64,000 nt of DNA from JBAJNN01 sp036881905 (GTDB lineage Bacteria > Pseudomonadota > Alphaproteobacteria > Rhizobiales > Im1): assembly GCA_036881905.1 (NCBI GenBank), contig JBAJNN010000002.1:73318-137317 (forward strand), written 5' to 3'. Position numbers and translations under genes: made by a program. Positions within the stretch are counted from its first letter, which is position 1, and each line of letters starts with the position of its first letter. Below, one piece after another: positions 28,266-38,281 of the stretch. The notes under the pieces were generated by a model. It did no database searches, was not told the DNA's origin, and worked only from the letters and a program-made list of their open reading frames with translations.

Positions 28266-29063
28266 ATGATTGCCGACGCCGCAAACATCTTACCATCGGA
28301 TAAGATCCTGGCCATCATTCCGGCCCGCATGGCCTCTTCGCGTCTGCCTGGCAAGCCTCTCGTCGCTATTGGCGGCGAAGCGATGATCGTGCATGTCTGG
28401 CGGCGCGCCGTGCAAGCCGTTATCGGCCGCGTTATCGTAGCCGCCGCTGAAGCGGAGATTGCCGGGAAAGTCCGCGCCGCCGGCGGTGAGGCCGTATTGA
28501 CGCCGCCTGACCTCGAAAGCGGCTCGGACCGGGTTCACGCCGCGCTTGAGACCATCGACAAATGGCGTCATTGCCGCCTTGTCATCAATATTCAGGACGA
28601 CCTGCTGACGATCGACCCCGATACCATCAGAAGCTGTGTCGCGATCCTTAACGATCATGCGATCGATATGGCCATCGCGGCGGCGCCGATAGTGGATCAA
28701 GGCGACATTGACGATCCCAATGTGGTCAAGATCGCCGGTGAATTCTACGGATCGAGCGTTATTTTGCACGCGAGAGATTTCCGCCGCAAGCCCGATCCCC
28801 GAGACGGCAAAGATGTCGGGCGATATTTTCATCATATCGGTCTTTACGCCTGGCGTCGCGAGACGCTGGAGCGATTCGTCGCCCTGCCGGTCTCAGCGCG
28901 CGAGTCCCGCTACAGGCTCGAACAATTAAGAGCGCCCGATTCCGGCATGAGAATCGCCGCCGGCCTTGTTGATAAGATTCCGCTTGGCGTCGATACGCCC
29001 GATGATCTTAAACGCGCCAGACAGCTTCTGGCCGGTCGCAACGGCGTCTTTAGCCCCGCGTGA
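28266..29063 (+). CDS. kdsB: 3-deoxy-manno-octulosonate cytidylyltransferase
   Basis: The 265-residue enzyme activates Kdo with CTP for lipopolysaccharide assembly. The nucleotide-binding opening IIPARMASSRLPGKPLV is exact, followed by SGSDRVHAAL, the metal-binding VINIQDDLLTIDP (family consensus has QGD; here QDD) and HHIGLYAWRRETLERFVALP. The QDD variant is slightly unusual. The presence of the gene shows that the organism makes Kdo-containing LPS. Confidence 0.94.
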   Translation: MIADAANILPSDKILAIIPARMASSRLPGKPLVAIGGEAMIVHVWRRAVQAVIGRVIVAAAEAEIAGKVRAAGGEAVLTPPDLESGSDRVHAALETIDKWRHCRLVINIQDDLLTIDPDTIRSCVAILNDHAIDMAIAAAPIVDQGDIDDPNVVKIAGEFYGSSVILHARDFRRKPDPRDGKDVGRYFHHIGLYAWRRETLERFVALPVSARESRYRLEQLRAPDSGMRIAAGLVDKIPLGVDTPDDLKRARQLLAGRNGVFSPA

Positions 29064-29267
29064 CGGTGGCCACCGAAACATGGGGGCTTTCTTAAAGCCA
29101 ATCCACCTGTCGCCGGGCATGTCCCATAAAAGCCCGCAAACGGCACGCGCCTTCATCGATTGGGGAAAAAGGCCGCGTGCCGGGTATTGTGCCTTTTTAA
29201 ACAAGGGAATATACGGGGGCCATGCTTGGCGAAAGCGACCCGGGTTCAAGAGCTTTGGGGATGTTTG

Positions 29268-29687
29268 ATGGTTGTGCGAATCACAGATGGTTACAGGCCG
29301 CGTGACGACGAGCCCTTCATGAACGAGAGGCAGCATCGTTATTTTCGCGAAAAACTCCTAGCGTGGAAAGATGAAATCATACGCGAAAGTCGCGAGACCC
29401 TCGAGCATTTGCAAAATGAGACGGTCGATTCGCCTGATTTTGCCGATCGCGCCGCCACCGAATCGGATCGCGCCCTGGAGCTGAAAATTCGGGATCGTCA
29501 GCGCAAGCTGATCGCTAAGATCGATGCAGCTCTGGAGCGGATCGAGAACGGCACTTACGGCTATTGCGAGCAGACCGGTGAGCCGATCAGCTTAAAACGG
29601 CTTGAAGCCCGCCCCATCGTGACGCTCTCGGTCGAAGCCCAAGAACGTCATGAGTGCTTCGAGCGGGTCCACAGGGATGGCGACTAA
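29268..29687 (+). CDS. dksA: RNA polymerase-binding transcription factor DksA
   Basis: The 139-residue protein has the coiled-coil shaft (LLAWKDEIIRESRETLEHLQ), the tip acidic pair in DFADRAATESD, and the globular end (GTYGYCEQTGEPISLKRLEA, ARPIVTLSVEAQERHE). Only one of the four zinc-ligand cysteines remains, as in other alphaproteobacterial DksA proteins that fold without zinc. It enters the RNA polymerase secondary channel and works with ppGpp. The ATG at 29268 fits the family length; read-through upstream does not. Confidence 0.93.
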   Translation: MVVRITDGYRPRDDEPFMNERQHRYFREKLLAWKDEIIRESRETLEHLQNETVDSPDFADRAATESDRALELKIRDRQRKLIAKIDAALERIENGTYGYCEQTGEPISLKRLEARPIVTLSVEAQERHECFERVHRDGD

Positions 29688-29837
29688 AAGCCGGTCTCCG
29701 CGCGGCGCTGTCGGCCAATGAATCGATGAGGCCATGGATACAGCCCTGTCTTTCGACATATTGGCGACGGAGAGGGTGATGACGGGTGCCCAAGGCGCAC
29801 CGACATCGCACCACATCCTGCCTAATGGATTCTCCCG

Positions 29838-32210
29838 ATGACCACGGCGCTGCCCATCTTCGTTATCGTGGCCGTGATTGCCGCCATGGCCGCCGCGATA
29901 TGGCTCGGCCGCAAGGGGCAACGAGCGTATTTTAGGCGAAATCCGCTCGAATCCCTGCCCGAGGCTTGCGCTATTTGCGATCCACGCGGCCGCGTCATGT
30001 CCTGCAACCGCCGCTATCGGGAACTCGTCGCCATGGCCGGGTTGCCGCGGCTTGTCGGCGTCGAGAGCCTTTATGCGGGATATGGCGATATTACCCCGTG
30101 CGTCTACCGGCTGACGCTGGCCGCGCGACAGGCCATCGCCGCGGAGGAAGTGATCTCTCTGCCGCCCGGCAGCCCGGCCGCCGGCGCCGAGCGCGACCGC
30201 GAGAAGTGGCTGCGCATTTCGGTCAGCCCCGTAAAACAGGCGCGCAAAGGCGAGCCGGCGGTGGTCTTATGGCGTATTGCGCAAATCGGCGGGGATAAGG
30301 CCGTCCGGCAGGCCCGCGATCGTCTCCATCCGCTCGCCGGACTCATCGACCACGCTCCATTCGGTTTTTTCTGCGCCGATGAAGACGGTAATATCGACCA
30401 TATCAACGCCACCCTCGCCGAATGGCTGGGAATCGATCGCGCGGAAGTCGGCAAAAGCGCAATCGCGGTGAAGGATATTCTCAACGACGCTCCGGAACGA
30501 ATCATGGGCGACGACGCAACCAACGGCGCAGCCGAAGCGATTTGGACCGCCGATTTTGAGCTGAAGACGCGTGACGGGGGCAAATATCCGGTTCACGCCA
30601 TTTATCGGCTGGATCATGGCGAGGGTGAACGGCGCGGACTGTCATGCCTTCTGGTGGCGCGCGAGGCAGCACGAACCGGCGGAAAAGCAAGCGATGAAAC
30701 CGTCCAATCCGGCTTGTCCCGCCTTGTCGGCGACACGGCCATCGGCATTGCGGAGGTCGATGAAACCGGCCGGATCGGCCGCGCCAATGCCGCATTCGCC
30801 AGATTGCTGGGCAAGTCGGCGATGCAAAATGCCTTGCTTGGCAACCTCGTTGACGCGCGACAACGCCTTGATGTCGAACGCGCCCTTGAGAAGACGCGGG
30901 ATGGTCAGATCGTTCCTGCGGTCGATGCCAGTTTGGCGGGGGATGAAAACCGCACCGCGCAGCTTTTTTTCAGCCCCGAAGAAAACCTGTCCAGCGTGTC
31001 AGGCCGCTTTATCGTTCATGCCGTCGAGACCACCGCGCAGCGTTCGCTTGAAATACAATTCGCCCAGAGCCAGAAGATGCAGGCCGTGGGCCAGCTTGCC
31101 GGCGGCATGGCCCATGATTTCAACAATATCCTGACGGCAATTATCGGATTTTCTGATCTTCTGCTCACCCGACACAAGCCTGCCGATCCCTCTTTCAGGG
31201 ATATGATGAACATCAAACAGAGTGCCAACCGCGCGGCCAATCTCGTGCGCCAGCTTCTGGCCTTCTCGCGTCGGCAGACACTACTCCCCGAGATTTTGTC
31301 GCTGAGCGATGTCTTGTCCGATCTTGGCCACCTCTTGGGACGACTGATCGGAGAAAAAATAGAATTGCGAATCACGTATCAACGCGATCTCTGGCCGGTG
31401 AAAGCCGATGTCAACCAATTCGAACAGGTGATCGTCAACCTTGTGGTCAATGCCCGCGACGCCATGCCGGGGGGGGGAAGGCTGACGATCCGCACGGCCA
31501 ATGTCACTATAGGCGACGGCGAGGGCCATAAATCCGCTATCGCCCCCCCTGGAGACTATGTGCTCTGTGAGATTGCCGACAGCGGAACCGGCATGCCGCA
31601 GGACGTCGTGGACAAGATGTACGAACCGTTTTTCTCCACCAAAGATGTCGGCAAGGGTACCGGACTCGGCCTCTCCACGGTCTATGGCATTATCAGACAG
31701 ACTGGCGGGCTGATTTTCTGCGACAGTAAAATCGGCAAAGGCACGACCTTCCGCATTTATCTCCCGCGCTATCGCCCCGAGATGACAGAACCCGTGCGTG
31801 CGCGGGAAGACAGGCGTGAGACCGAGCCCACGGATTTGACCGGCAAGGGCACCATATTGCTTGTCGAGGATGAGGAGGCAGTGCGGATGTTCGCTGTTCG
31901 CGCCCTGTCGCAGCGTGGCTATACGGTGCTGGGGGCCGAATGCGGAACCGCAGCGCTCAAACGCATCGATGAGCATGACGGCCCGATCGATCTCGTGATT
32001 TCCGATGTGATCATGCCGGAAATGGACGGTCCGGCGCTTTTACGGGCCTTGCGGCAAAAGGATGTCGCGGCCAAAATGATCTTTATTTCCGGCTATGCCG
32101 AAGAGGCGTTCAGCAAGGATCTGTCCGACAGTGACCCATTCGGCTTCCTGCCCAAGCCGTTCACGCTGAAACAGCTCGCCGCCGCCGTGAAGCAGGCCCT
32201 GGGACGCTGA
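29838..32210 (+). CDS. cckA: CckA-type hybrid sensor histidine kinase
   Basis: The 790-residue protein has an N-terminal membrane helix (FVIVAVIAAMAAAIWLG), two or three PAS-like segments (to about 400), the HisKA box GGMAHDFNNILTAIIGFSDL with phospho-His426, a HATPase domain with the N box VVNARDAMPGGGR and DSGTGMPQDVVDKMYEPFFS, and a C-terminal receiver with phospho-acceptor Asp723 (VISDVIMPEMDG). CckA drives CtrA phosphorylation through ChpT in alphaproteobacteria. The missing second N-terminal helix is a small difference from the Caulobacter protein. Confidence 0.92.
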   Translation: MTTALPIFVIVAVIAAMAAAIWLGRKGQRAYFRRNPLESLPEACAICDPRGRVMSCNRRYRELVAMAGLPRLVGVESLYAGYGDITPCVYRLTLAARQAIAAEEVISLPPGSPAAGAERDREKWLRISVSPVKQARKGEPAVVLWRIAQIGGDKAVRQARDRLHPLAGLIDHAPFGFFCADEDGNIDHINATLAEWLGIDRAEVGKSAIAVKDILNDAPERIMGDDATNGAAEAIWTADFELKTRDGGKYPVHAIYRLDHGEGERRGLSCLLVAREAARTGGKASDETVQSGLSRLVGDTAIGIAEVDETGRIGRANAAFARLLGKSAMQNALLGNLVDARQRLDVERALEKTRDGQIVPAVDASLAGDENRTAQLFFSPEENLSSVSGRFIVHAVETTAQRSLEIQFAQSQKMQAVGQLAGGMAHDFNNILTAIIGFSDLLLTRHKPADPSFRDMMNIKQSANRAANLVRQLLAFSRRQTLLPEILSLSDVLSDLGHLLGRLIGEKIELRITYQRDLWPVKADVNQFEQVIVNLVVNARDAMPGGGRLTIRTANVTIGDGEGHKSAIAPPGDYVLCEIADSGTGMPQDVVDKMYEPFFSTKDVGKGTGLGLSTVYGIIRQTGGLIFCDSKIGKGTTFRIYLPRYRPEMTEPVRAREDRRETEPTDLTGKGTILLVEDEEAVRMFAVRALSQRGYTVLGAECGTAALKRIDEHDGPIDLVISDVIMPEMDGPALLRALRQKDVAAKMIFISGYAEEAFSKDLSDSDPFGFLPKPFTLKQLAAAVKQALGR

Positions 32211-32350
32211 AATCGCTGGCGGTGTCGGGAGATGAAAGGCTCAAGCTGCGCGCCTGCGTCGGCGATGGAAGCGCTCTTTGTCAGACACTGGACCATGACA
32301 CTTAAAGCTTTGTTACCCTGGGGCAGGGATGAGGGGAAGGAGGGAAGTGA

Positions 32351-33541
32351 ATGAGGGATGCGACACAGTCCATCATGATCATATCGGCGGCGCGCACGCC
32401 GGTGGGCAGGTTCGGCGGCGCCTTGGCAACGCTGCCGGGCCACGAACTCGGCGCGGCGGCCATCGAGGCGGCGACACAACGCGCAACAATACCCTGCGCT
32501 GAAATCGACGAAGTCATTATGGGGCAGGTTCTGAGCGCCGGTCAGGGGCAAAACCCGGCGCGACAGGCGGCGCTCGCCGCCGGTATTCGTGAAACCAGCC
32601 CGGCCTGGCTGGTCAATCAGGTCTGTGGCTCGGGCCTGCGGGCGCTGGTGCTTGGCATGCAACAAATCGCCAATGGCGACGCGAGGATCGTGGTCGCCGG
32701 CGGGCAGGAAAGCATGTCTTCGGCGCCGCATTGCGCCAATCTGCGCAACGGGCGGAAGATGGGCGACATGCCAATGATCGATACCATGATCAGGGATGGG
32801 CTGTGGTGCGCCTTCAACGGTTACCATATGGGCAAGACCGCGGAAAATGTGGCCGATCGCTGGCAGATCACCCGGAAGATGCAGGATGCCTTCGCCGGTT
32901 CCTCCCAGAACAAGGCCGAAGCCGCTCAGAAATCCGGGCGTTTTGGGGAAGAAATCGTTCCGGTCACAGTCAGGCAGCGCAATGAGGACCGTACCGTCGA
33001 GCATGACGAATATATACGCCATGGCGTGACCTTGGAGAGCCTGCGGGAGCTTCGCCCCGCTTTTGCCAAAGACGGTACGGTGACCGCGGGGAATGCGTCG
33101 GGGATCAATGACGGCGCTGCGGCCTGTGTGCTGATGTCCGCCGCGGAGGCTGAAAAACGTGGGGTCTCGCCTCTGGCCCGCATCGTGTCCTGGGCCAGCG
33201 CGGGCGTCGATCCCGCAATCATGGGAAGCGGACCGATTCCGGCCTCGCGGGCGGCTCTGGATAGGGCCGGATGGGACGTCGATGAACTTGATCTTGTGGA
33301 GGCCAACGAGGCTTTCGCCGCGCAGGCTTTAGCGGTCAACGCCGATATGGGCTGGGATCCGGCCATCGTCAACGTCAATGGTGGCGCGATCGCCATCGGC
33401 CACCCGATCGGGGCCTCCGGCTGCCGCATCATGACCACTCTGCTTTACGAGATGAAACGGCGCGAGGCGAAGAAGGGGCTTGCGACCTTATGTATCGGCG
33501 GCGGCATGGGGATCGCCATGTGCGTCGCCCGCGATTTCTGA
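32351..33541 (+). CDS. phaA: Acetyl-CoA acetyltransferase (beta-ketothiolase)
   Basis: The 396-residue thiolase joins two acetyl-CoA to acetoacetyl-CoA. The nucleophile is Cys92 in NQVCGSGLRAL; the second cysteine and histidine are in GGAIAIGHPIGASGCRIM, and C-terminally a CIGGGMGIAM motif. It has a GGGAAG ribosome-binding site. The neighbour phaB, which would reduce acetoacetyl-CoA to 3-hydroxybutyryl-CoA for polyhydroxybutyrate, is broken, so the thiolase may now serve another use such as ketone-body breakdown. Confidence 0.95.
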   Translation: MRDATQSIMIISAARTPVGRFGGALATLPGHELGAAAIEAATQRATIPCAEIDEVIMGQVLSAGQGQNPARQAALAAGIRETSPAWLVNQVCGSGLRALVLGMQQIANGDARIVVAGGQESMSSAPHCANLRNGRKMGDMPMIDTMIRDGLWCAFNGYHMGKTAENVADRWQITRKMQDAFAGSSQNKAEAAQKSGRFGEEIVPVTVRQRNEDRTVEHDEYIRHGVTLESLRELRPAFAKDGTVTAGNASGINDGAAACVLMSAAEAEKRGVSPLARIVSWASAGVDPAIMGSGPIPASRAALDRAGWDVDELDLVEANEAFAAQALAVNADMGWDPAIVNVNGGAIAIGHPIGASGCRIMTTLLYEMKRREAKKGLATLCIGGGMGIAMCVARDF

Positions 33542-33589
33542 CTGGTGAAGAGAGAGCCTCGACAAAGCCCAAGCAAGAGAGGAACGAAC

Positions 33590-34321
33590 ATGTCCAGAGT
33601 AGCAATCGTCACTGGAGGAACGCGCGGCATTGGAGCAGCGATTTCGTGGAGCCTCAAAGTTGATGGGTTCAAGGCGGTGGCCAATGACGTGGCTAATGAC
33701 GAAAACGCCCTAAAATTCCGGCGGAAATCGGCCATTCTCGTCTTCAAACGTGATGTTTTAGACCATGAGGCTTGTGAAAACGGCGTGAGAACGCTTGAAG
33801 AACGTCTCGGTCCGGTCGATACGCTCATCGACAATGCCGGCATTACCCGTGGAGACCATGCCGCATCGAATGATGCGGAATCAATGGTCGCAGGTTATCG
33901 GAACCAACCTCGATTCAGTGTTCAACATGACCCACCTTCTGATCGGAGGCATGCGCAAACGCAATTTTGGCCGCATCATCGGCATTTCAGCCATCAACAG
34001 TCAGAGGGGGCGGATCAGCTCGGTCAATTACGCGGCGGCCAAGGCCGGAACTGCCGGTTTTACAAAAGCACTGGCCCTCGAAAACGCGAAGGAAGGGCCT
34101 CACCGTGAATTGCATCTGCCCAAGGCTACACCGGCACCAAAAGGCTGGCTTCCATATCGCAAAGGATTCTCGACGTCATGATCGCCTCGATCCCCGTCGG
34201 CCAGCTGGGCAAGGTGGAAGAGATCGCCGATCTTGTAGGCTTTCCGGAGCGGCGCGAGTCCGGGCTTACGACCGGGACCGTGCTCTCGATCGATGGTAGA
34301 GAATATATGGCCAGTGGTTGA
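33590..34321 (+). pseudogene. phaB: Acetoacetyl-CoA reductase, at least three frameshifts
   Basis: The coding signal starts at ATG 33590 (MSRVAIVTGGTRGIGAAISW, SDR cofactor motif TGGTRGIG), then LIDNAGITRGD. It shifts frame near 33870, continues with VIGTNLDSVFNMTHLLIGGM, INSQRGRISSVNYAAAKAG (catalytic Y..AK), shifts again near 34095 and near 34130, and ends in VGQLGKVEEIADLVGF to the stop at 34321. All SDR active-site elements are traceable but in three frames, so no functional protein is expected. Confidence 0.92.
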
Positions 34322-34426
34322 CTGCAAGCTAAATTCAGCATAAATCATCTGAATCGGGAGATGGGACGTAAAATTTCTCCTGGGTCGGAAACAGAGTTTG
34401 GCGAAACCAATGAAAGGGAAGCGGAC

Positions 34427-35632
34427 ATGAGAGTATTCAGGATGATTGCTGGAGCGATCGGGGCGTTTTCGGTCTTGTTATCTCCGGCCATTGCCGATGA
34501 TGGCGTGATCAAACTCGGCGCATCCGTTCAACTGACCGGGGCCAAGGCCAACACCGGCCGGTATTACCGCAATGCCTATGCCCTGACCATCGACAAAATC
34601 AATGACATGGGCGGAATCAAAGTCGGCGACAAGCGTTACAGGCTTGAGCTTGTTGTTCTCGACAATCAGTCGGACGTCAATTTGAGCGTTCGCCAGTATG
34701 TGCGGCTGATCACCTCCGACAAGGTCGATTTTCTGCTCGGCCCCTACACGTCGAACTTCGCGTTGACCGACTCTTCCGTCGCCGAAAAATATCAAGTGCC
34801 GATGGTACAGGGCGGTGGGGCCGCGGCGGAAATATTCAGCCGTGGGTACCGCTACATCTTCGGCACGTTCGCTCCGGCAGGCGACTATTTCGTCTCCACG
34901 ATCGATATGCTCGGTCAACTGACGCCGAAGGTTGAAACTGTATCGCTCATCTCCGCCGATGACAGTTTCGATCTGTCGGTCGCCGAGGGCACGCGCAAAC
35001 ATCTCAAACAAGCCGGTATCGCCATTGTGCTCGACGAACAGTTTCGCGACGAGCATGGCGAATTCTCCTCGATTCTCTCGAAAATCAAGGCCGCCCACAG
35101 TGATGCCATTCTGGTTGCCTGTCATGAACCCGACGCCTTGAATTTCATCCGCAAGGCCAAGAGCCTGGGCGTCGACCCGGGGTATTTCCAATCCTTCACC
35201 GTCGGGGTGCCGACCGCCGATTTTCGCCATGCCTTGGGCGATGACGCCAACTATACCTTCGGCATGACGGCATGGTTGCCGAGCTCTGTCTTAAAGGACA
35301 GGTGGTTCGGCAACGCCGCCCAATTTGCCGAGAGCTATAAGGCGAAATACGGCTATGAGCCCGACTATCACGCCGCTTCGGCCGCAGTCGATGTCGAGAC
35401 TTTCGTCTATGCCATCGAAAAAGCCGGTTCGCTCAATCGCGAGGCCGTGCGCGACGCCATCGCCCAATCCGACTTCGACTCTCTCTACGCCCATATCGCC
35501 TTCAGCAAAACGGGACAGATCATTCTGCCGCAAATCGTCGTGCAGATCCAGGACGGCGAATTAAAGCCGATTTACACCGACAAATTCCTCAACTGGCCGC
35601 ACTATCCCATCCCGCCATGGAACGACCGGTAG
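34427..35632 (+). CDS. ABC transporter substrate-binding protein, branched-chain amino-acid/amide family (second system)
   Basis: This 401-residue periplasmic protein starts at ATG 34427 after an AGGGAAG site, with signal peptide MRVFRMIAGAIGAFSVLLSP cleaved near IADD. It has the LivK-like fold (LGASVQLTGAKANTGRYYRN; VDFLLGPYTSNFALTDSSVA; GGGAAAEIFSRGYRYIFG) and a C-terminal PHYPIPPWNDR. It heads a full five-gene transporter operon. The sequence is distant from the livK at 1861, so the ligand probably differs (other amino acids, amides or aromatic acids). Confidence 0.9.
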   Translation: MRVFRMIAGAIGAFSVLLSPAIADDGVIKLGASVQLTGAKANTGRYYRNAYALTIDKINDMGGIKVGDKRYRLELVVLDNQSDVNLSVRQYVRLITSDKVDFLLGPYTSNFALTDSSVAEKYQVPMVQGGGAAAEIFSRGYRYIFGTFAPAGDYFVSTIDMLGQLTPKVETVSLISADDSFDLSVAEGTRKHLKQAGIAIVLDEQFRDEHGEFSSILSKIKAAHSDAILVACHEPDALNFIRKAKSLGVDPGYFQSFTVGVPTADFRHALGDDANYTFGMTAWLPSSVLKDRWFGNAAQFAESYKAKYGYEPDYHAASAAVDVETFVYAIEKAGSLNREAVRDAIAQSDFDSLYAHIAFSKTGQIILPQIVVQIQDGELKPIYTDKFLNWPHYPIPPWNDR

Positions 35633-35730
35633 TCGAGAAGAGTAACAGGCGCGCCGTGTGCCGTCCGGGCAGGGGGTTGCCATTGTTTCTCCAGAATGGC
35701 CGCACAGGCTGGCTATAGGAAAGAATCGCC

Positions 35731-36594
35731 ATGCTTTTGCCGCAAATTTTGCTCAACGGTGTTCTGACCGGCGGTCTCTATGGTCTCATGGCTTTCGGCA
35801 TGGCCCTGGTCTGGGGGGTATTGAAAATCCTCAACCTGGCCCATGGCTCGCTAATCATGCTCGGCGGGTATATGGTCTATTACCTGTTCACCCTGTTTGG
35901 CCTCGATCCCTTTGCCGCTTTGCCGATCGCCGCCCTTTTCATGTTCGTTTTCGGCTATCTTCTGCAACGCTTTCTCATCAATCTCATTGTCCGCGCCACC
36001 ATGCTGAGCACATTATTGATCGCTTTCGGCATCGACGTCATCATAACCTATCTGGCGCAATTGTTTTTCAGCGCCGATTTTCGCACCATCAATCCGGCCT
36101 ATTCCGGCGCGAATTTCAGCGTCCTCGGTCTCACCGTCCCTGTGGTCGGCCTCGCCGCCTTCATCATTGCTGTTATCCTTGCCGCCGCCATATGGTTTGT
36201 GCTCAACCATACGCCGCTCGGCCGCGCCATTCGCGCAACGGCGCAGAATCTAACGGCCGCGAGGCTCTACGGGATCGCCCCGGTTCGGATCTATGCCATG
36301 ACCTTCGGCATCGGCGCCGCTCTTGCCGGCGTCGCCGGCGGGCTGTTCGGGCTGACCACTCATCTCACCCCCTATATCGGCGCCGAGTTGACGGCAAAAT
36401 CCTTCGTGATCGCCATCATCGGCGGTCTAACCAACCCTTTTAATGTCATTTTCGGCGGAATCGCGGTCGGAATCGCCGAGCAGCTCGGCTCCTTCTATCT
36501 CGGGGCCACCTACAGCGACGTTATTAGCTTCGGTCTTCTTGTCCTGGTCCTGGTCTTGCGGCCGGTGCGCTCACTGAGGGCGACGTTACCATGA
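35731..36594 (+). CDS. livH: ABC transporter permease, LivH family (second system)
   Basis: The 287-residue permease shows GVLTGGLYGLMAFGMALVWG, LNLAHGSLIMLGGYMVYY and a cytoplasmic RATAQNLTAARLYGI loop for ATPase contact. It lies 98 bp after the binding-protein gene, and its stop overlaps the livM-like ATG by four bases. About eight membrane helices are visible. Confidence 0.92.
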   Translation: MLLPQILLNGVLTGGLYGLMAFGMALVWGVLKILNLAHGSLIMLGGYMVYYLFTLFGLDPFAALPIAALFMFVFGYLLQRFLINLIVRATMLSTLLIAFGIDVIITYLAQLFFSADFRTINPAYSGANFSVLGLTVPVVGLAAFIIAVILAAAIWFVLNHTPLGRAIRATAQNLTAARLYGIAPVRIYAMTFGIGAALAGVAGGLFGLTTHLTPYIGAELTAKSFVIAIIGGLTNPFNVIFGGIAVGIAEQLGSFYLGATYSDVISFGLLVLVLVLRPVRSLRATLP

Positions 36595-37535
36595 GGCGGC
36601 TTGTTCTCATTATCCTGTTCGGCGCCGCCCTTTTGGCCGCTCTGCCCTATTTCGCCAGCGATGTAATGATGCAATTCGCGATCAACGCCTTGCTTATGGC
36701 GGTGCTGGCGCAATCGTGGAATATCATTGGCGGCTTCACTGGCTATATGTCTTTCGGTAATTCGGTCTTCCATGGTCTCGGCGTTTACGGCACCGCCATT
36801 GCCATGGCGCAATTCCACATGGGCTTCGGCGTTGGTCTTGTGCTCGGAGTTATTCTGGCGCTTCTGTGTGCGCTTGTGATCGGTCTGCCGGTTTTGCGTC
36901 TGCGCGGGCCGTATTTCGCCATCGCCACGTTGGGACTGTCCGCCGCCATGGGCGCCCTGGTGTCCAACCTCGATATTGCCGGCGCCAATATCGGGCTGGC
37001 GCTGCCGCTCATTCGCAACGATTTCATGTTCTATGAGTTGTCACTTGCCCTTCTTGTGGCCTGTACGCTGAGTGTGGCGTGGATTTCGGCCAGTCGGTTC
37101 GGCGCCGGGCTCGTCGCGATCCGCGAAGATGAGCAGGCGGCGGCGGCAATGGGCGTCAACGCCACCCGGTTTAAGGTTATAGCCTGGATGCTGTCGGCGT
37201 TCTTCACCGCGCTCGCCGGTGGTCTCTATGCTTACTGGATCTCTTTCATCGACCCCGCAAGCGCCTTTGACCCGACATTGAATGTGCGTATGGTGATCAT
37301 GGCCGTCTTTGGCGGTCCGGGCACCGTGCTCGGTCCCCTTGTCGGTTCTTTCGCGCTGTCGGCGGTCTATGAGCTTTTGTCGAACTGGCTATCGACCGCT
37401 GCCGCCTTATTCTTCGGCTTAATCGTCGTGCTTTGCGTGATCTTTACCCCGCGTGGGCTTGCCGATGTGATTGTCGGCGTCCGGCAATCCGGCTTAAACT
37501 ATCTGATGCGGAATATCCGGGACAATCGGCTATGA
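36591..37535 (+). CDS. livM: ABC transporter permease, LivM family (second system)
   Basis: The 314-residue permease has AQSWNIIGGFTGYMSFGNSV, VLRLRGPYFAIATLGLSAAM, the ATPase-contact loop AIREDEQAAAAMGVN and VFGGPGTVLGPLVGS. Both ends overlap neighbours by four bases (ATGA), so the gene is translationally coupled to livH-like and livG-like partners. Confidence 0.93.
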   Translation: MRRLVLIILFGAALLAALPYFASDVMMQFAINALLMAVLAQSWNIIGGFTGYMSFGNSVFHGLGVYGTAIAMAQFHMGFGVGLVLGVILALLCALVIGLPVLRLRGPYFAIATLGLSAAMGALVSNLDIAGANIGLALPLIRNDFMFYELSLALLVACTLSVAWISASRFGAGLVAIREDEQAAAAMGVNATRFKVIAWMLSAFFTALAGGLYAYWISFIDPASAFDPTLNVRMVIMAVFGGPGTVLGPLVGSFALSAVYELLSNWLSTAAALFFGLIVVLCVIFTPRGLADVIVGVRQSGLNYLMRNIRDNRL

Positions 37536-38281
37536 GCGGCGGGCCTGCGCAACCAATTCTCGAAGCGCGTTCATTGACCAAACGATTTGGCGGTCTGGTT
37601 TCGGTCGATGGTCTGAATTTCACCCTCAATGAAAACGAGATTCTCGGTCTGATTGGTCCCAACGGCGCCGGCAAGACCACGCTTGTCAATATGATCTCCG
37701 GCACGCTGCGGCCGAGTGAAGGCGCGTTGCTGCTGGGTGGCCGGCGTATCGATAAAATTCAGCCCTACCGGCGCGCCCGTCTCGGTATTGCGCGAACATT
37801 CCAGGTCATGAAACCGTTCCACGGCCTCTCGGTGCTCGACAATGTCGCCATCGGCGCGTTGTTCGGTGCCAGGCGAGGTCGGACATCGCGGAAAAGAGCG
37901 CGTGAAAAGGCTAGGGACCTCCTCGAATTTACCGGCCTCGACCATCGGCTCGACGCCCGCGCCGATGCTCTAGGTGGCCCCGACCGCAAGCGGCTTGAAT
38001 TTGCCAAGGCTTTGGCAATGGAGCCGAAACTGTTGCTACTCGATGAGGTGATGGCGGGGTTGACGCCCGTGGAGATCGACGAGGTGGTTGAGTTGATCGA
38101 AAAAGTCCGCGATCGCGGGGTGACCATTCTCGTTATCGAGCATGTCATCAAGGCGATCCGCAGCCTGTCGGACCGTATTCTCGTTCTGCATCACGGTGCG
38201 AAAATTGCCGAGGGCGATCCGGTGCGGGTGCTTGATGACCCCCGTGTTGTCGAAGCCTATCTTGGCAAGAGGCGCAAATGA
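37532..38281 (+). CDS. livG: ABC transporter ATP-binding protein, LivG family (second system)
   Basis: The 249-residue ATPase starts at ATG 37532 overlapping the permease stop. Walker A is GPNGAGKTTL, followed by IARTFQVMKPFHGLSVLDN. The signature is unusual, LGGPDRKRLEFAKAL rather than an LSGGQ form, and Walker B is LLLLDEVMAGL, a variant known in some LivG subfamilies. Upstream in-frame codons belong to livM. Confidence 0.92.
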   Translation: MSGGPAQPILEARSLTKRFGGLVSVDGLNFTLNENEILGLIGPNGAGKTTLVNMISGTLRPSEGALLLGGRRIDKIQPYRRARLGIARTFQVMKPFHGLSVLDNVAIGALFGARRGRTSRKRAREKARDLLEFTGLDHRLDARADALGGPDRKRLEFAKALAMEPKLLLLDEVMAGLTPVEIDEVVELIEKVRDRGVTILVIEHVIKAIRSLSDRILVLHHGAKIAEGDPVRVLDDPRVVEAYLGKRRK

